Of a stretch of 64,000 nt of DNA, positions 18,523-28,422 are shown one piece after another. Position numbers and translations under genes: made by a program. The stretch is taken from the NCBI GenBank assembly GCA_903900705.1, contig CAIUOG010000066.1:1-64000 (forward strand), written 5' to 3'. How positions within the stretch are numbered: position 1 is the stretch's first letter; the number at the start of each line of letters is the position of its first letter. The stretch is from an uncultured Acidobacteriia bacterium. Its GTDB lineage: Bacteria; Acidobacteriota; Terriglobia; Bryobacterales; Bryobacteraceae. The notes under the pieces are model-generated. The model made no database searches. It was not told the DNA's origin and saw only the letters and a list, made by a program, of their open reading frames with translations.

Positions 18523-19245
18523 TTATCGGACCGCGGCCATCCGCTCCAGACGTGGCGGGGCGGACTGCACCGGAATCCGGTCTACAAAGAACGACCGGGG
18601 CGACTGCCAGACAGGGGATTTGTCCATCGGACCCAGCGAGTTCGGGCCCGGCGCAAGATTCTTCAGACCGAACAGGGCCAGCTCAAACCGATCCTTCACG
18701 TCCAGCTTCTGGAACAGACGGGACATGTAGACCTTGACGCTGCCCTCGGAGATATCCATTGCCGTCGCGATCTCCTTGTTCTTCAGGCCCTGGGACAGCA
18801 GCGCGACCAGCTGCCCTTCGCGCCGCGTCAGCGCATACCGGCGGGTGGTCATCAGGGAATCCGTAAGTGCTTTCTCAAACCAGAGTTCGCCCTCCTGCAC
18901 CCGCGTCAGACAGCGCACCAGCGTCTCCGCCGGAAGAGTCCGTCGCAGAACCCCCCGAACGCCCACGCTCATGGCCTGCATGGCGAGCTCCGTGGAGATG
19001 GTCCGGACCCAGAGCACAATCTTCGAGTTCGCCGCCGCTTCCTGAATGCCGTTCAGGAATGCGAAGTTGACCTCTGCCGTCAGGTCCAGAAGCAGCAGGT
19101 CCGGCCGGGAGGTCTCCAGTTGGGCCCTGAGGTCTTCCTGCTGCGTACACCAGCCGCAAAGCTCCAGATCGTCCACCCCGGACAGGATCCGGGTGAGCCC
19201 TTCCGCAAGGATTGGTTCATCGCTGCAAAGCAAAACGGTTGGCAT
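18523..19245 (-). CDS. LuxR/NarL-type response regulator with degenerate receiver (copy 2)
   Basis: A 240-residue paralogue of the next gene downstream, similar over its entire length (both start MP.V.LCSDEP and end the HTH with DRFELALFGLK). Receiver residues show the same substitutions: tryptophan at the usual Ser/Thr (VLWVRT) and arginine at the lysine position (GVRGVLRRTLP). The HTH is intact (LTRREGQLVALLSQGLKNKEIA). GAGG upstream of the ATG at 19245 serves as ribosome site. The C-terminal ~40 residues after the HTH differ from copy 1. This indicates a tandem duplication followed by divergence. Confidence 0.88.
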   Translation of the reverse strand: MPTVLLCSDEPILAEGLTRILSGVDDLELCGWCTQQEDLRAQLETSRPDLLLLDLTAEVNFAFLNGIQEAAANSKIVLWVRTISTELAMQAMSVGVRGVLRRTLPAETLVRCLTRVQEGELWFEKALTDSLMTTRRYALTRREGQLVALLSQGLKNKEIATAMDISEGSVKVYMSRLFQKLDVKDRFELALFGLKNLAPGPNSLGPMDKSPVWQSPRSFFVDRIPVQSAPPRLERMAAVR

Positions 19246-19412
19246 AGGAAAAAGCTTACCTCACCAGTAAGCGTATTCCTAGCGGATTATTATTTCCAGG
19301 ACGAAATTGATTTATTTCTGCGGGGAACCTGTAAGCCAGGATACGTTTGCCTTGCAGGGGCCAGGGATGACATTCCAGGCCGTTATTTTTTCTTTATTTA
19401 AGCTGCGAGGTA

Positions 19413-20726
19413 CTACCGATTCAAACTCGGCTGCCAGTACGCGGGCAGGCCCTTTTTCGTGCCCGCAATGATCTCCGCTATAGCTTTCTTGTCGGCGGCG
19501 CTCAAATGGGCGAACTTCGGGCTCGGCTCCGTGCCACTGAGAACATCCCAAAGCCGCTGGTACATCCGGTCCTTCACCATCCCAGGCATGCTGTCCCACG
19601 CATCCGAGTAAATCATGAAGCTGCAGGGATACCGCAGCATGCGCGTCTTCAGATCCAGTTCGTAAAGGGAGCGGCCCTTTGCGTCGCGCGGCTTGTGCCG
19701 GGCGAACTCCTCGGAAAAGCCTGAAGTACCCCGCACCGGCTCCGCCAGTTTCGCTTCGCCACTGAACAACATGTACTCCAGCATCTCTTCCGCCGCCGCA
19801 TTCACCCGGTGAACCGTCGACTCCCGCAGACTCCCCGCCGGCTCGCCCAGCGACTTGTTAATCGCATCATTCTCATAGAGCGCCATCCGGGCCTCCCAAC
19901 CGACCCGCGTGATCAGGTTCGCCATCTGTGTCTCATGCTCCAGCGTCATGAGCGCAACAATGTCGCTGTGAGGCGTCAGATACGCGCCAGTGTCGAGAAA
20001 ACGGGTCAGGCTCGAAACATTGCGATTGCCTTCCGAAACCGGCAAACGGTCGTCCTCCGCCGGATTCTGAATCACCGCGTTGCCCATATGCGCCTGCTCA
20101 CCGGACGTGCCCGTCACGTACCACCCACCCCAGCGCTCCTTCAACGGACTCCGGTGATCGGTAATGTAGCCGCCCAGGGACATCAACGGCATTCCGTTTC
20201 GGTCTGGCGTCACCGAGCGAATCATCATGCCGGGAACGCCGAGCGTCGCGCCGGATTGGTGGCATTGCAGGCAGATGTCCCGCCGTTCGAAGCGGGGATG
20301 CGACGCCTTCTCCTGGTCAAGCGTGTAAAAGATGGTGCCCTGGCGCGGATCGAGCGTTGCGAACTCCAGAACCTCGCCGGTGCGGACGAAGCCGACGGTC
20401 GTCGAATCATTAAAGTACAGCGCGCGCGGTGTGCGCGGCGCAATGCGGGGAGCCTGAAAGCTCGTCTTTGAAAACACCAGCACCTGCGAACTGGAAGGAA
20501 CGTTCAGTTCCTTGAGTACCGAGCGGAGATACCCGAACTCGTCGTCATAGCGCAGTTGTGCCTCACCCGAGTCGAGGCGCTTTTGCAGGCGCGAGATTGC
20601 ATCCGTCACCTCGCCTTTGGAATACTGCAGCGCGTCGTGGTCCACTGGCAACATATAAGAGCTGCTCAGACCCGCCAGCGCCGCCGCCACAGGCGCGAAC
20701 ACAATCCATGCATTACGAAGCTTCAT
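19413..20726 (-). CDS. Exported mono-haem c-type cytochrome-like protein
   Basis: A 437-residue protein with an N-terminal hydrophobic export segment (KLRNAWIVFAPVAAALAGL) and one haem-c motif, CLQCH at C152/C155/H156. I do not recognise a named family; it resembles uncharacterised acidobacterial cytochromes with one haem site in a large conserved body. GGAG sits 9 bases before the ATG at 20726. The first 14 bases overlap the end of the rrf2 gene, so translation is probably coupled and expression is probably under Rrf2 control. An electron-transfer or haem-sensing role in the periplasm is inferred only from the motif. Confidence 0.72.
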   Translation of the reverse strand: MKLRNAWIVFAPVAAALAGLSSSYMLPVDHDALQYSKGEVTDAISRLQKRLDSGEAQLRYDDEFGYLRSVLKELNVPSSSQVLVFSKTSFQAPRIAPRTPRALYFNDSTTVGFVRTGEVLEFATLDPRQGTIFYTLDQEKASHPRFERRDICLQCHQSGATLGVPGMMIRSVTPDRNGMPLMSLGGYITDHRSPLKERWGGWYVTGTSGEQAHMGNAVIQNPAEDDRLPVSEGNRNVSSLTRFLDTGAYLTPHSDIVALMTLEHETQMANLITRVGWEARMALYENDAINKSLGEPAGSLRESTVHRVNAAAEEMLEYMLFSGEAKLAEPVRGTSGFSEEFARHKPRDAKGRSLYELDLKTRMLRYPCSFMIYSDAWDSMPGMVKDRMYQRLWDVLSGTEPSPKFAHLSAADKKAIAEIIAGTKKGLPAYWQPSLNR

Positions 20727-21132
20727 CACAAAGAACTCCAGGGTTTTCGCAAAGTGACTGAATCGTGGTGGTGGCGAAGGCGGTTTCCACGGACTGCGCC
20801 GCATCGTCCAGCTTGCGGTGCAGCGGGCAGAGTTTCTCTCCGTGGGCGACCAGCCCCAGCGGGCAGGTGCGGATCCGTTTCAGCGGATCGACCGCCGTTA
20901 CCACCTCTAATACGGTGAGTTCACCGGCGGGGCGTACTGTCTGGAATCCGCCGCCGCGACCGCGCTGACCCGCCACAATGCCGTTCCGGGCCAGTGAATT
21001 CAATACCTTGGACATATAGTCCAGCGGTACCTGCGCCTTGCCGGCCAGATCCTGCGCGGTCCGGGCTTCATTGCCGCCGGACGCCAGTTCCACCACAGCG
21101 CGAAGCGCGTATTCCGCAGTCTGGGAGAGCAT
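20713..21132 (-). CDS. Rrf2-family transcriptional regulator
   Basis: A 139-residue winged-helix regulator of the IscR/NsrR/RsrR superfamily: MLSQTAEYALRAVVELA, then the recognition region VPLDYMSKVLNSLARNGIV and the wing GQRGRGGGFQ. Cysteines lie in RTCPLG and KLCPLH (C-x11-C), with two more near the C-terminus (SLCENPGVLC). The spacing differs from classic NsrR and IscR, so an Fe-S cluster is possible but unproven. It overlaps the downstream cytochrome gene by 14 bases. A near-consensus promoter and a palindrome precede it. Confidence 0.9.
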   Translation of the reverse strand: MLSQTAEYALRAVVELASGGNEARTAQDLAGKAQVPLDYMSKVLNSLARNGIVAGQRGRGGGFQTVRPAGELTVLEVVTAVDPLKRIRTCPLGLVAHGEKLCPLHRKLDDAAQSVETAFATTTIQSLCENPGVLCDEAS

Positions 21133-21148
21133 GCGTAGCCATCATACG

Positions 21149-21160
21149 ATATCCGGATAT
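21149..21160. promoter_or_regulatory. Palindrome ATATCCGGATAT, candidate Rrf2 operator
   Basis: A perfect 12-base palindrome in the leader of rrf2, just downstream of its predicted transcription start. Related TATCCAG and TATCCGG copies follow at 21164-21179 and overlap the -10 box. This placement fits autorepression by the Rrf2 protein, which is an inference. Confidence 0.55.
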
Positions 21161-21171
21161 GTTTATCCAGT

Positions 21172-21200
21172 ATTATCCGGGTTTCGCCGAAGCGTGACAA
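21172..21200 (-). promoter_or_regulatory. Sigma70-type promoter for rrf2 and the cytochrome gene
   Basis: Read on the minus strand: -35 TTGTCA (21195-21200), a 17-base spacer, and -10 GATAAT (21172-21177). Transcription would start near 21165, about 33 bases before the rrf2 ATG. Confidence 0.65.
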
Positions 21201-21267
21201 ACCCATAATGGACGCATGAATCTCCGGTTTCGGTACGGCCTATCCGTCCAATCCGGCCTACTGGTGT

Positions 21268-21296
21268 TTGACCGCCCAAAACGCACATGGTAGCCT
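21268..21296 (+). promoter_or_regulatory. Candidate promoter for the ATP synthase operon
   Basis: TTGACC (21268-21273), a 17-base spacer and TAGCCT (21291-21296). The -35 box is good and the -10 box is weak. The expected leader is about 36 bases, ending at the b' subunit ATG at 21339. Confidence 0.45.
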
Positions 21297-21338
21297 AAAG
21301 GTTACCCGGTATTTCGCAGTCCTGCTCTTCCTCTTGAA

Positions 21339-21788
21339 ATGGATCAAACTCTGCACGCGCTAGGTGGCATTGTCCTGAATGGGCTGCCTACGTTTTTCCT
21401 TGTCATTCTCCTGACTTTCTGCGTCAAGTATCTCTATCTGAAGCCTCTGGATAAAGTTCTGGCGGAGCGCTTCCGTCTGACCGAAGGCGCGCGCAAGGCA
21501 GCCGAGGATAGCCTCCAAAACGCCGATAACAAAGTTGCCGAATACGAGAATGCCCTTGCGCAGGCTCGCTCCGAAATCTATCGGGAGCAATCTGAGCTGC
21601 TGAGAAAGCTGCGCGACGAACAGTCGGAGCAGGTTCGGGCAGCGCGGGCACAGTCGGAAGCAACGGTTGCCGACGCCAAGGCGACCATCGCTCAGGAAGC
21701 GGCCGATGCCCGGCAGGGCCTTGAGGCGCAAAGTGAAGCTCTGGCCGGCCAGATCGCGGACGCGATTCTGTCACGGAAGGCGGCATAA
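21339..21788 (+). CDS. atpF: ATP synthase Fo subunit b' (b-type stator subunit)
   Basis: A 149-residue stator subunit of F1Fo ATP synthase. It has one N-terminal membrane helix (LPTFFLVILLTFCVKYLYL) followed by YLKPLDKVLAERF and a long charged coiled coil (about 45-140). It is the first of two consecutive b-type genes and heads the operon, so this is the b' member of a heterodimeric stalk. No strong ribosome site precedes the ATG. The next gene begins 3 bases after its stop. The symbol atpF is often given to either b gene; context separates them. Confidence 0.88.
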   Translation: MDQTLHALGGIVLNGLPTFFLVILLTFCVKYLYLKPLDKVLAERFRLTEGARKAAEDSLQNADNKVAEYENALAQARSEIYREQSELLRKLRDEQSEQVRAARAQSEATVADAKATIAQEAADARQGLEAQSEALAGQIADAILSRKAA

Positions 21789-21791
21789 CCC

Positions 21792-22409
21792 ATGTCGATC
21801 AAGCGTCTCTTCGCCACTCTTCTGCTTGCGGGCGCACTTGTCGCTATTCCTGTTTACGCACAGGAAGCCGAGCACAAAGGCGCCGAATCTTCGGAATCTT
21901 CTGAAAAGCCCGGCATGGAACTCTGGAAATGGGCGAACTTCGCCATCCTCGCCGGAATCCTCGGTTACCTGATCTCGAAGAACATGGGCCCCATGCTGGT
22001 CGACCGTTCCCGTCAGATTGAGGAAGGTCTGGCCGCCGGCGAACGCGCGAAGGCGGAAGCCGATGCACGCGCCGCGGCCGTCTCCGCGAAACTGGCGGGT
22101 CTCGATCAGGCTATTGCCCGGTTGCAGGCTTCCGCAAAGGAAGAGCGGGAGCGTGAAGCTGCCCGTATCCAGCGGGAAACCTCCAGCGAACTGGCCCGGA
22201 TTCAGCAGCACGCGCAGCTGGAGATTGAACAGGCCGGCAAGCTGGCTCGCCTTGAAATCCAGCGTTACGCCGCCAAGGCCGCAATCGACCTGGCCGAACA
22301 GAAAGTACGCAGCCGGATGAACCCCGATGTGCAGGCGGCACTGCTGGCGAGCTTTGCCGGTGATATTGCCTCCGCCGGTTCCACCAAACTGACGCAACAC
22401 GAGATCTGA
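21792..22409 (+). CDS. atpF: ATP synthase Fo subunit b with signal-peptide-like extension
   Basis: A 205-residue second b-type stator subunit. The membrane helix typical of subunit b is WKWANFAILAGILGYLISKN (about residues 46-65), followed by the coiled coil to about 185. Unusually, a separate N-terminal hydrophobic stretch ending in PVYAQ (1-24) looks like a cleavable signal peptide, with an acidic Ser/Glu-rich linker between. It would place the new N-terminus outside, the orientation subunit b needs. The atpH gene begins 6 bases downstream. Confidence 0.88.
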   Translation: MSIKRLFATLLLAGALVAIPVYAQEAEHKGAESSESSEKPGMELWKWANFAILAGILGYLISKNMGPMLVDRSRQIEEGLAAGERAKAEADARAAAVSAKLAGLDQAIARLQASAKEEREREAARIQRETSSELARIQQHAQLEIEQAGKLARLEIQRYAAKAAIDLAEQKVRSRMNPDVQAALLASFAGDIASAGSTKLTQHEI

Positions 22410-22415
22410 ACCCCT

Positions 22416-22967
22416 ATGACCTCCACCGCAGTCGTCAACCGCTACGCGAGCGCCCTTGTGGATGTCGTCGTGTCTCCCACCGCGGGCATCAATCCCGCCG
22501 TCGCCGTGGAGCAGTTGCGCGCCTTCAACGCCGCCATTAAAGGTTCGGCCGATCTAAGAACCATCATTGCTTCCCCGGCAGTCTCTGTCGCGCGCAAGCG
22601 CCTTGTGATTCGCCGCATTGCCGAAGCTCTGCAGCTGGAGCGCATCATCCGCAACTTCCTTCTTGTATTGACCGATCACCGGCGGGCCGAAGCGCTCTCT
22701 GACGTGATCGATTCTTTCGATATACTGCTCGACGAACGTCTGGGCTTCTCCCGGGCAGAAGTGGTTTCCGCTTACGAACTCACTCAGGAGCAGCGCGACC
22801 GGCTTTCCGCCGAACTCGCGACTCTCGCGGGCACAGCTGTGCGCATGAAATTCGCCGTCGATCCGGACCTGATCGGTGGCGTAACGGCGCGGCTGGCTTC
22901 CAAGGTTTACGACGGGTCCGTGCGGGGGCGCCTGGCAGCGATGCGGCAGCGCCTCGCAGTCAATTAA
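22416..22967 (+). CDS. atpH: ATP synthase F1 subunit delta
   Basis: A 183-residue peripheral stalk subunit linking the b stator to F1. The N-terminal helical domain begins VVNRYASALVDVV, and the family-specific C-terminal segment contains VDPDLIGGVTARLASKVYDGSVRGRLAAM. Length is normal. It lies between atpF and atpA in the standard order with a 25-base gap to atpA. Confidence 0.95.
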   Translation: MTSTAVVNRYASALVDVVVSPTAGINPAVAVEQLRAFNAAIKGSADLRTIIASPAVSVARKRLVIRRIAEALQLERIIRNFLLVLTDHRRAEALSDVIDSFDILLDERLGFSRAEVVSAYELTQEQRDRLSAELATLAGTAVRMKFAVDPDLIGGVTARLASKVYDGSVRGRLAAMRQRLAVN

Positions 22968-22983
22968 GAGCGCCAATTAATAA

Positions 22984-24531
<1,548 letters not shown>

Positions 24532-24548
24532 GGGTTTTCAGGTAGCCC

Positions 24549-25424
24549 ATGCCAAGCCTTATCGATTTCCGGCGGCGAATCCGCTCGGTCAAGAACACGC
24601 AGCAGATTACCAAGGCCATGAAAATGGTCTCGGCGGCCAAGCTGCGCCGCGCCCAGGAGCGCGTGATCGCCGCGCGTCCTTATGCGCAGGTCATGCGCGA
24701 CATGCTGGCGAATCTTGTCGCCGCCGCGTCGTCCGATGATCGCTCCGCCGATAGCCCCTGGCTGGTTCGGCGTGAACCGAAGCGCGTCGATCTGATCTTC
24801 TTCTCCAGCGATACGGGTCTTGCCGGCGCCTTTAACTCCAACCTGCTGAAGGCCGCCCAGAAATTCCACGAAGAGAACGCCGGCGCGGAAATCACCCTCA
24901 CCCTGGTCGGTCGCAAAGGCCGCGATTTCTATCGCAAACGCCAGGCGACGATCCTTTCCGAACACATCAACGTTCTCAACAAACCGACCTATCAGGATGC
25001 CGCCGGCATCGCCGCCGAAGTGATCCGCCGCTACAAGGATGGCGAAACCGACGCCGTCTATGTCATCAATAATGACTTCAAGAGCGTGATGGCCGCCAAT
25101 CTTTCCGTCGCGCAACTGCTGCCCCTCGAACTTCCCAAACAGGAAGGCCGGGGCGCCACGTCGCAGTCGGACTATCTTTACGAACAATCCCCGCTCGAAA
25201 TGCTGGAACGGCTGATGCCTCGTTTTGTCGAGGTGGCTGTCTACCGCGCCATGCTGGAGACGGTGGCCGCCTATCAGGCTGCCCGTATGACCGCGATGGA
25301 CACTGCGTCGTCCAACGCGAAGGACGTGATCGACTCCCTGACTCTGCACATGAACCGTGTGCGGCAGGCCGCGATTACGAAAGAAATCATCGAAGTTGTC
25401 AGCGGCGCGGCGGCCGCGGAATAA
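24549..25424 (+). CDS. atpG: ATP synthase F1 subunit gamma
   Basis: A 291-residue central rotor shaft. The N-terminal helix has IDFRRRIRSVKNTQQITKAM and the C-terminal helix has SSNAKDVIDSLTLHMNRVRQAAITKEI, both diagnostic for gamma. The middle Rossmann-like domain includes FFSSDTGLAGAFNSNLL. It lies between atpA and atpD. Confidence 0.97.
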   Translation: MPSLIDFRRRIRSVKNTQQITKAMKMVSAAKLRRAQERVIAARPYAQVMRDMLANLVAAASSDDRSADSPWLVRREPKRVDLIFFSSDTGLAGAFNSNLLKAAQKFHEENAGAEITLTLVGRKGRDFYRKRQATILSEHINVLNKPTYQDAAGIAAEVIRRYKDGETDAVYVINNDFKSVMAANLSVAQLLPLELPKQEGRGATSQSDYLYEQSPLEMLERLMPRFVEVAVYRAMLETVAAYQAARMTAMDTASSNAKDVIDSLTLHMNRVRQAAITKEIIEVVSGAAAAE

Positions 25425-26909
<1,485 letters not shown>

Positions 26910-26915
26910 TCCACC

Positions 26916-27326
26916 ATGGCAGACACTCTTCAGCTTCAGTTAGTCAGCCCCGAGCGCATGCTCGTGGATGAACAGGTGACGGAAGTGCAGATTCCGGCGC
27001 TCGATGGCTACATCGGCGCAATGCCGGGCGGCGCTCCGCTGCTTTCGGCGCTGAAGCCCGGTGGTCTTTTGACTTACATCGCGGGCGGCCGGCAGAAAAC
27101 GCTGGCCGTCTATGGCGGGTTTGTCGAGGTGCTGGCGGATCGCGTCCGCGTTCTGGCCGATGCCGCTGAATTCGGCGAAGAGATCGACGCGGCAAAAGCC
27201 CAGGCCCGCCTGCAGGCTGCCGTGAAGGCATCCGAAGCCACGCAGAGCGAGACTGCTGATCCGCAGCTGGTGATCGACGAACTCGCCCGCGCTCAGGCTG
27301 CGGTCGAAGCAGCCGCCGCGAAGTAA
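26916..27326 (+). CDS. atpC: ATP synthase F1 subunit epsilon
   Basis: A 136-residue subunit coupling the rotor to F1 and limiting ATP hydrolysis. The N-terminal beta-sandwich (LQLVSPERMLVDEQVTEVQIPALDGYIGAMPGGAPLL) is typical, and the C-terminal helical pair is Ala/Glu-rich. It is the last ATP synthase gene; the reading continues 7 bases later into the SIS-domain gene with no terminator visible. Confidence 0.95.
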   Translation: MADTLQLQLVSPERMLVDEQVTEVQIPALDGYIGAMPGGAPLLSALKPGGLLTYIAGGRQKTLAVYGGFVEVLADRVRVLADAAEFGEEIDAAKAQARLQAAVKASEATQSETADPQLVIDELARAQAAVEAAAAK

Positions 27327-27333
27327 CAAACGC

Positions 27334-27918
27334 ATGGCCCTCAGCGACCAGACCACCGGCACCGCCGAATTCCTCGCTTCCTATCGCGATTCGCTCTTCC
27401 GTGCCATTTCCGGCATCGATCTTGATGCCGTGGGTGCAGCCATCCAGGTCCTCGCAACCGCCCGTGACGCGGACCGAACGATCTTTGTCTGCGGCAACGG
27501 TGGCAGCGCCTCCACCGCGTCACACTTCGCGTGTGACATGGTCAAAGGGGCCAGCTACGGCCATGAAAAGCGTTTTCGCATCATGGCGCTCACGGACTCC
27601 CTCCCCACTCTGACCGCCTACTCGAACGACGTCAGCTACGACTGCGTCTTTGCCGAGCAACTGAAGAACTTCGCCAAACCGGGCGATGTTCTCATCGCCA
27701 TCAGCGGCTCCGGAAACTCTCCGAACGTCCTCCGCGCCGTGGAGTACGCCACCTCGATCGGTTGCGAAACCATCACGCTCACGGGCAGGGACGGCGGCAA
27801 ACTCGCTCCGCTCGGCAAGACCCGCATCCACGTTTCCGAACCGCACATGGGGCGTATCGAAGACGGCCACATGATCGTCTGCCACATGCTCGCCTACCAC
27901 TTCATGGAAAAGCCGTAG
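27334..27918 (+). CDS. gmhA: SIS-domain phosphosugar isomerase (GmhA-like)
   Basis: A 194-residue SIS-domain protein resembling sedoheptulose-7-phosphate isomerase, the first step in heptose synthesis for lipopolysaccharide. Marks are FVCGNGGSASTASHFACDM, YDCVFAEQLKNFAKPGDVLI, SGSGNSPNVLRAVEYA and a C-terminal DGHMIVCHMLAYHFM with histidines in the GmhA pattern. DiaA-like replication factors share the fold, so the symbol is provisional. It follows atpC with a 7-base gap and runs directly into the phosphoesterase gene. Confidence 0.8.
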   Translation: MALSDQTTGTAEFLASYRDSLFRAISGIDLDAVGAAIQVLATARDADRTIFVCGNGGSASTASHFACDMVKGASYGHEKRFRIMALTDSLPTLTAYSNDVSYDCVFAEQLKNFAKPGDVLIAISGSGNSPNVLRAVEYATSIGCETITLTGRDGGKLAPLGKTRIHVSEPHMGRIEDGHMIVCHMLAYHFMEKP

Positions 27919-28422
27919 TTGCGGGTCGGGCTTCTCTCAGACACGCACGGCTTTCTCGACGACCTGATTTTCACCAAATTCGCCGAATGCGATGAAATCT
28001 GGCACGCCGGAGATTTCGGACCACCGGAGATTCTGGACCAGCTTCGCGCCTTCCGCCCTACCCGCGGAGTCTACGGTAATATCGACGGCCCGGACCTCCG
28101 CGCCAGCCTGCCTGAACACCAGCACTGGGATTGCGAAGGGCTGCGCGTCTACATGACGCACATCGGCGGCTACCCGGGAAACTACGACCGGCGCGCCAAA
28201 GCGGAAATCCTCCGTCACCGGCCCGGCCTGTTTCTGTGCGGTCACTCGCACATTCTGAAAGTGACCCGCGACCCGAACCTCGGCCTGCTTCACATGAATC
28301 CCGGCGCCTGCGGGCACCATGGCTGGCACCTGGTCCGGACCATTCTTCGCTTTACCGTTGAGGCCGGGAAGGTTTCGGCGCTCGAAGCCATCGAACTAGG
28401 CGCTCGCGGCCGCCGCAAGTAG
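27919..28422 (+). CDS. YfcE/MJ0936-type metallophosphoesterase
   Basis: A 167-residue cytoplasmic phosphodiesterase of the YfcE family. All five metal-binding blocks are visible: LLSDTHG, IWHAGDFG, VYGNIDG, YMTHIGG, and LFLCGHSHI, followed by MNPGACG. The start is a TTG abutting the TAG stop of the SIS gene, so the two are translationally linked. The last 27 bases overlap the end of the convergent decarboxylase. The natural substrate is unknown. Confidence 0.9.
   Translation: MRVGLLSDTHGFLDDLIFTKFAECDEIWHAGDFGPPEILDQLRAFRPTRGVYGNIDGPDLRASLPEHQHWDCEGLRVYMTHIGGYPGNYDRRAKAEILRHRPGLFLCGHSHILKVTRDPNLGLLHMNPGACGHHGWHLVRTILRFTVEAGKVSALEAIELGARGRRK

Noticed and set aside
19246-19412. AT-rich gap upstream of the second LuxR gene as a riboswitch
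   Set aside because: I looked for cyclic-di-GMP and other core motifs and did not find them. It is more simply a promoter region.
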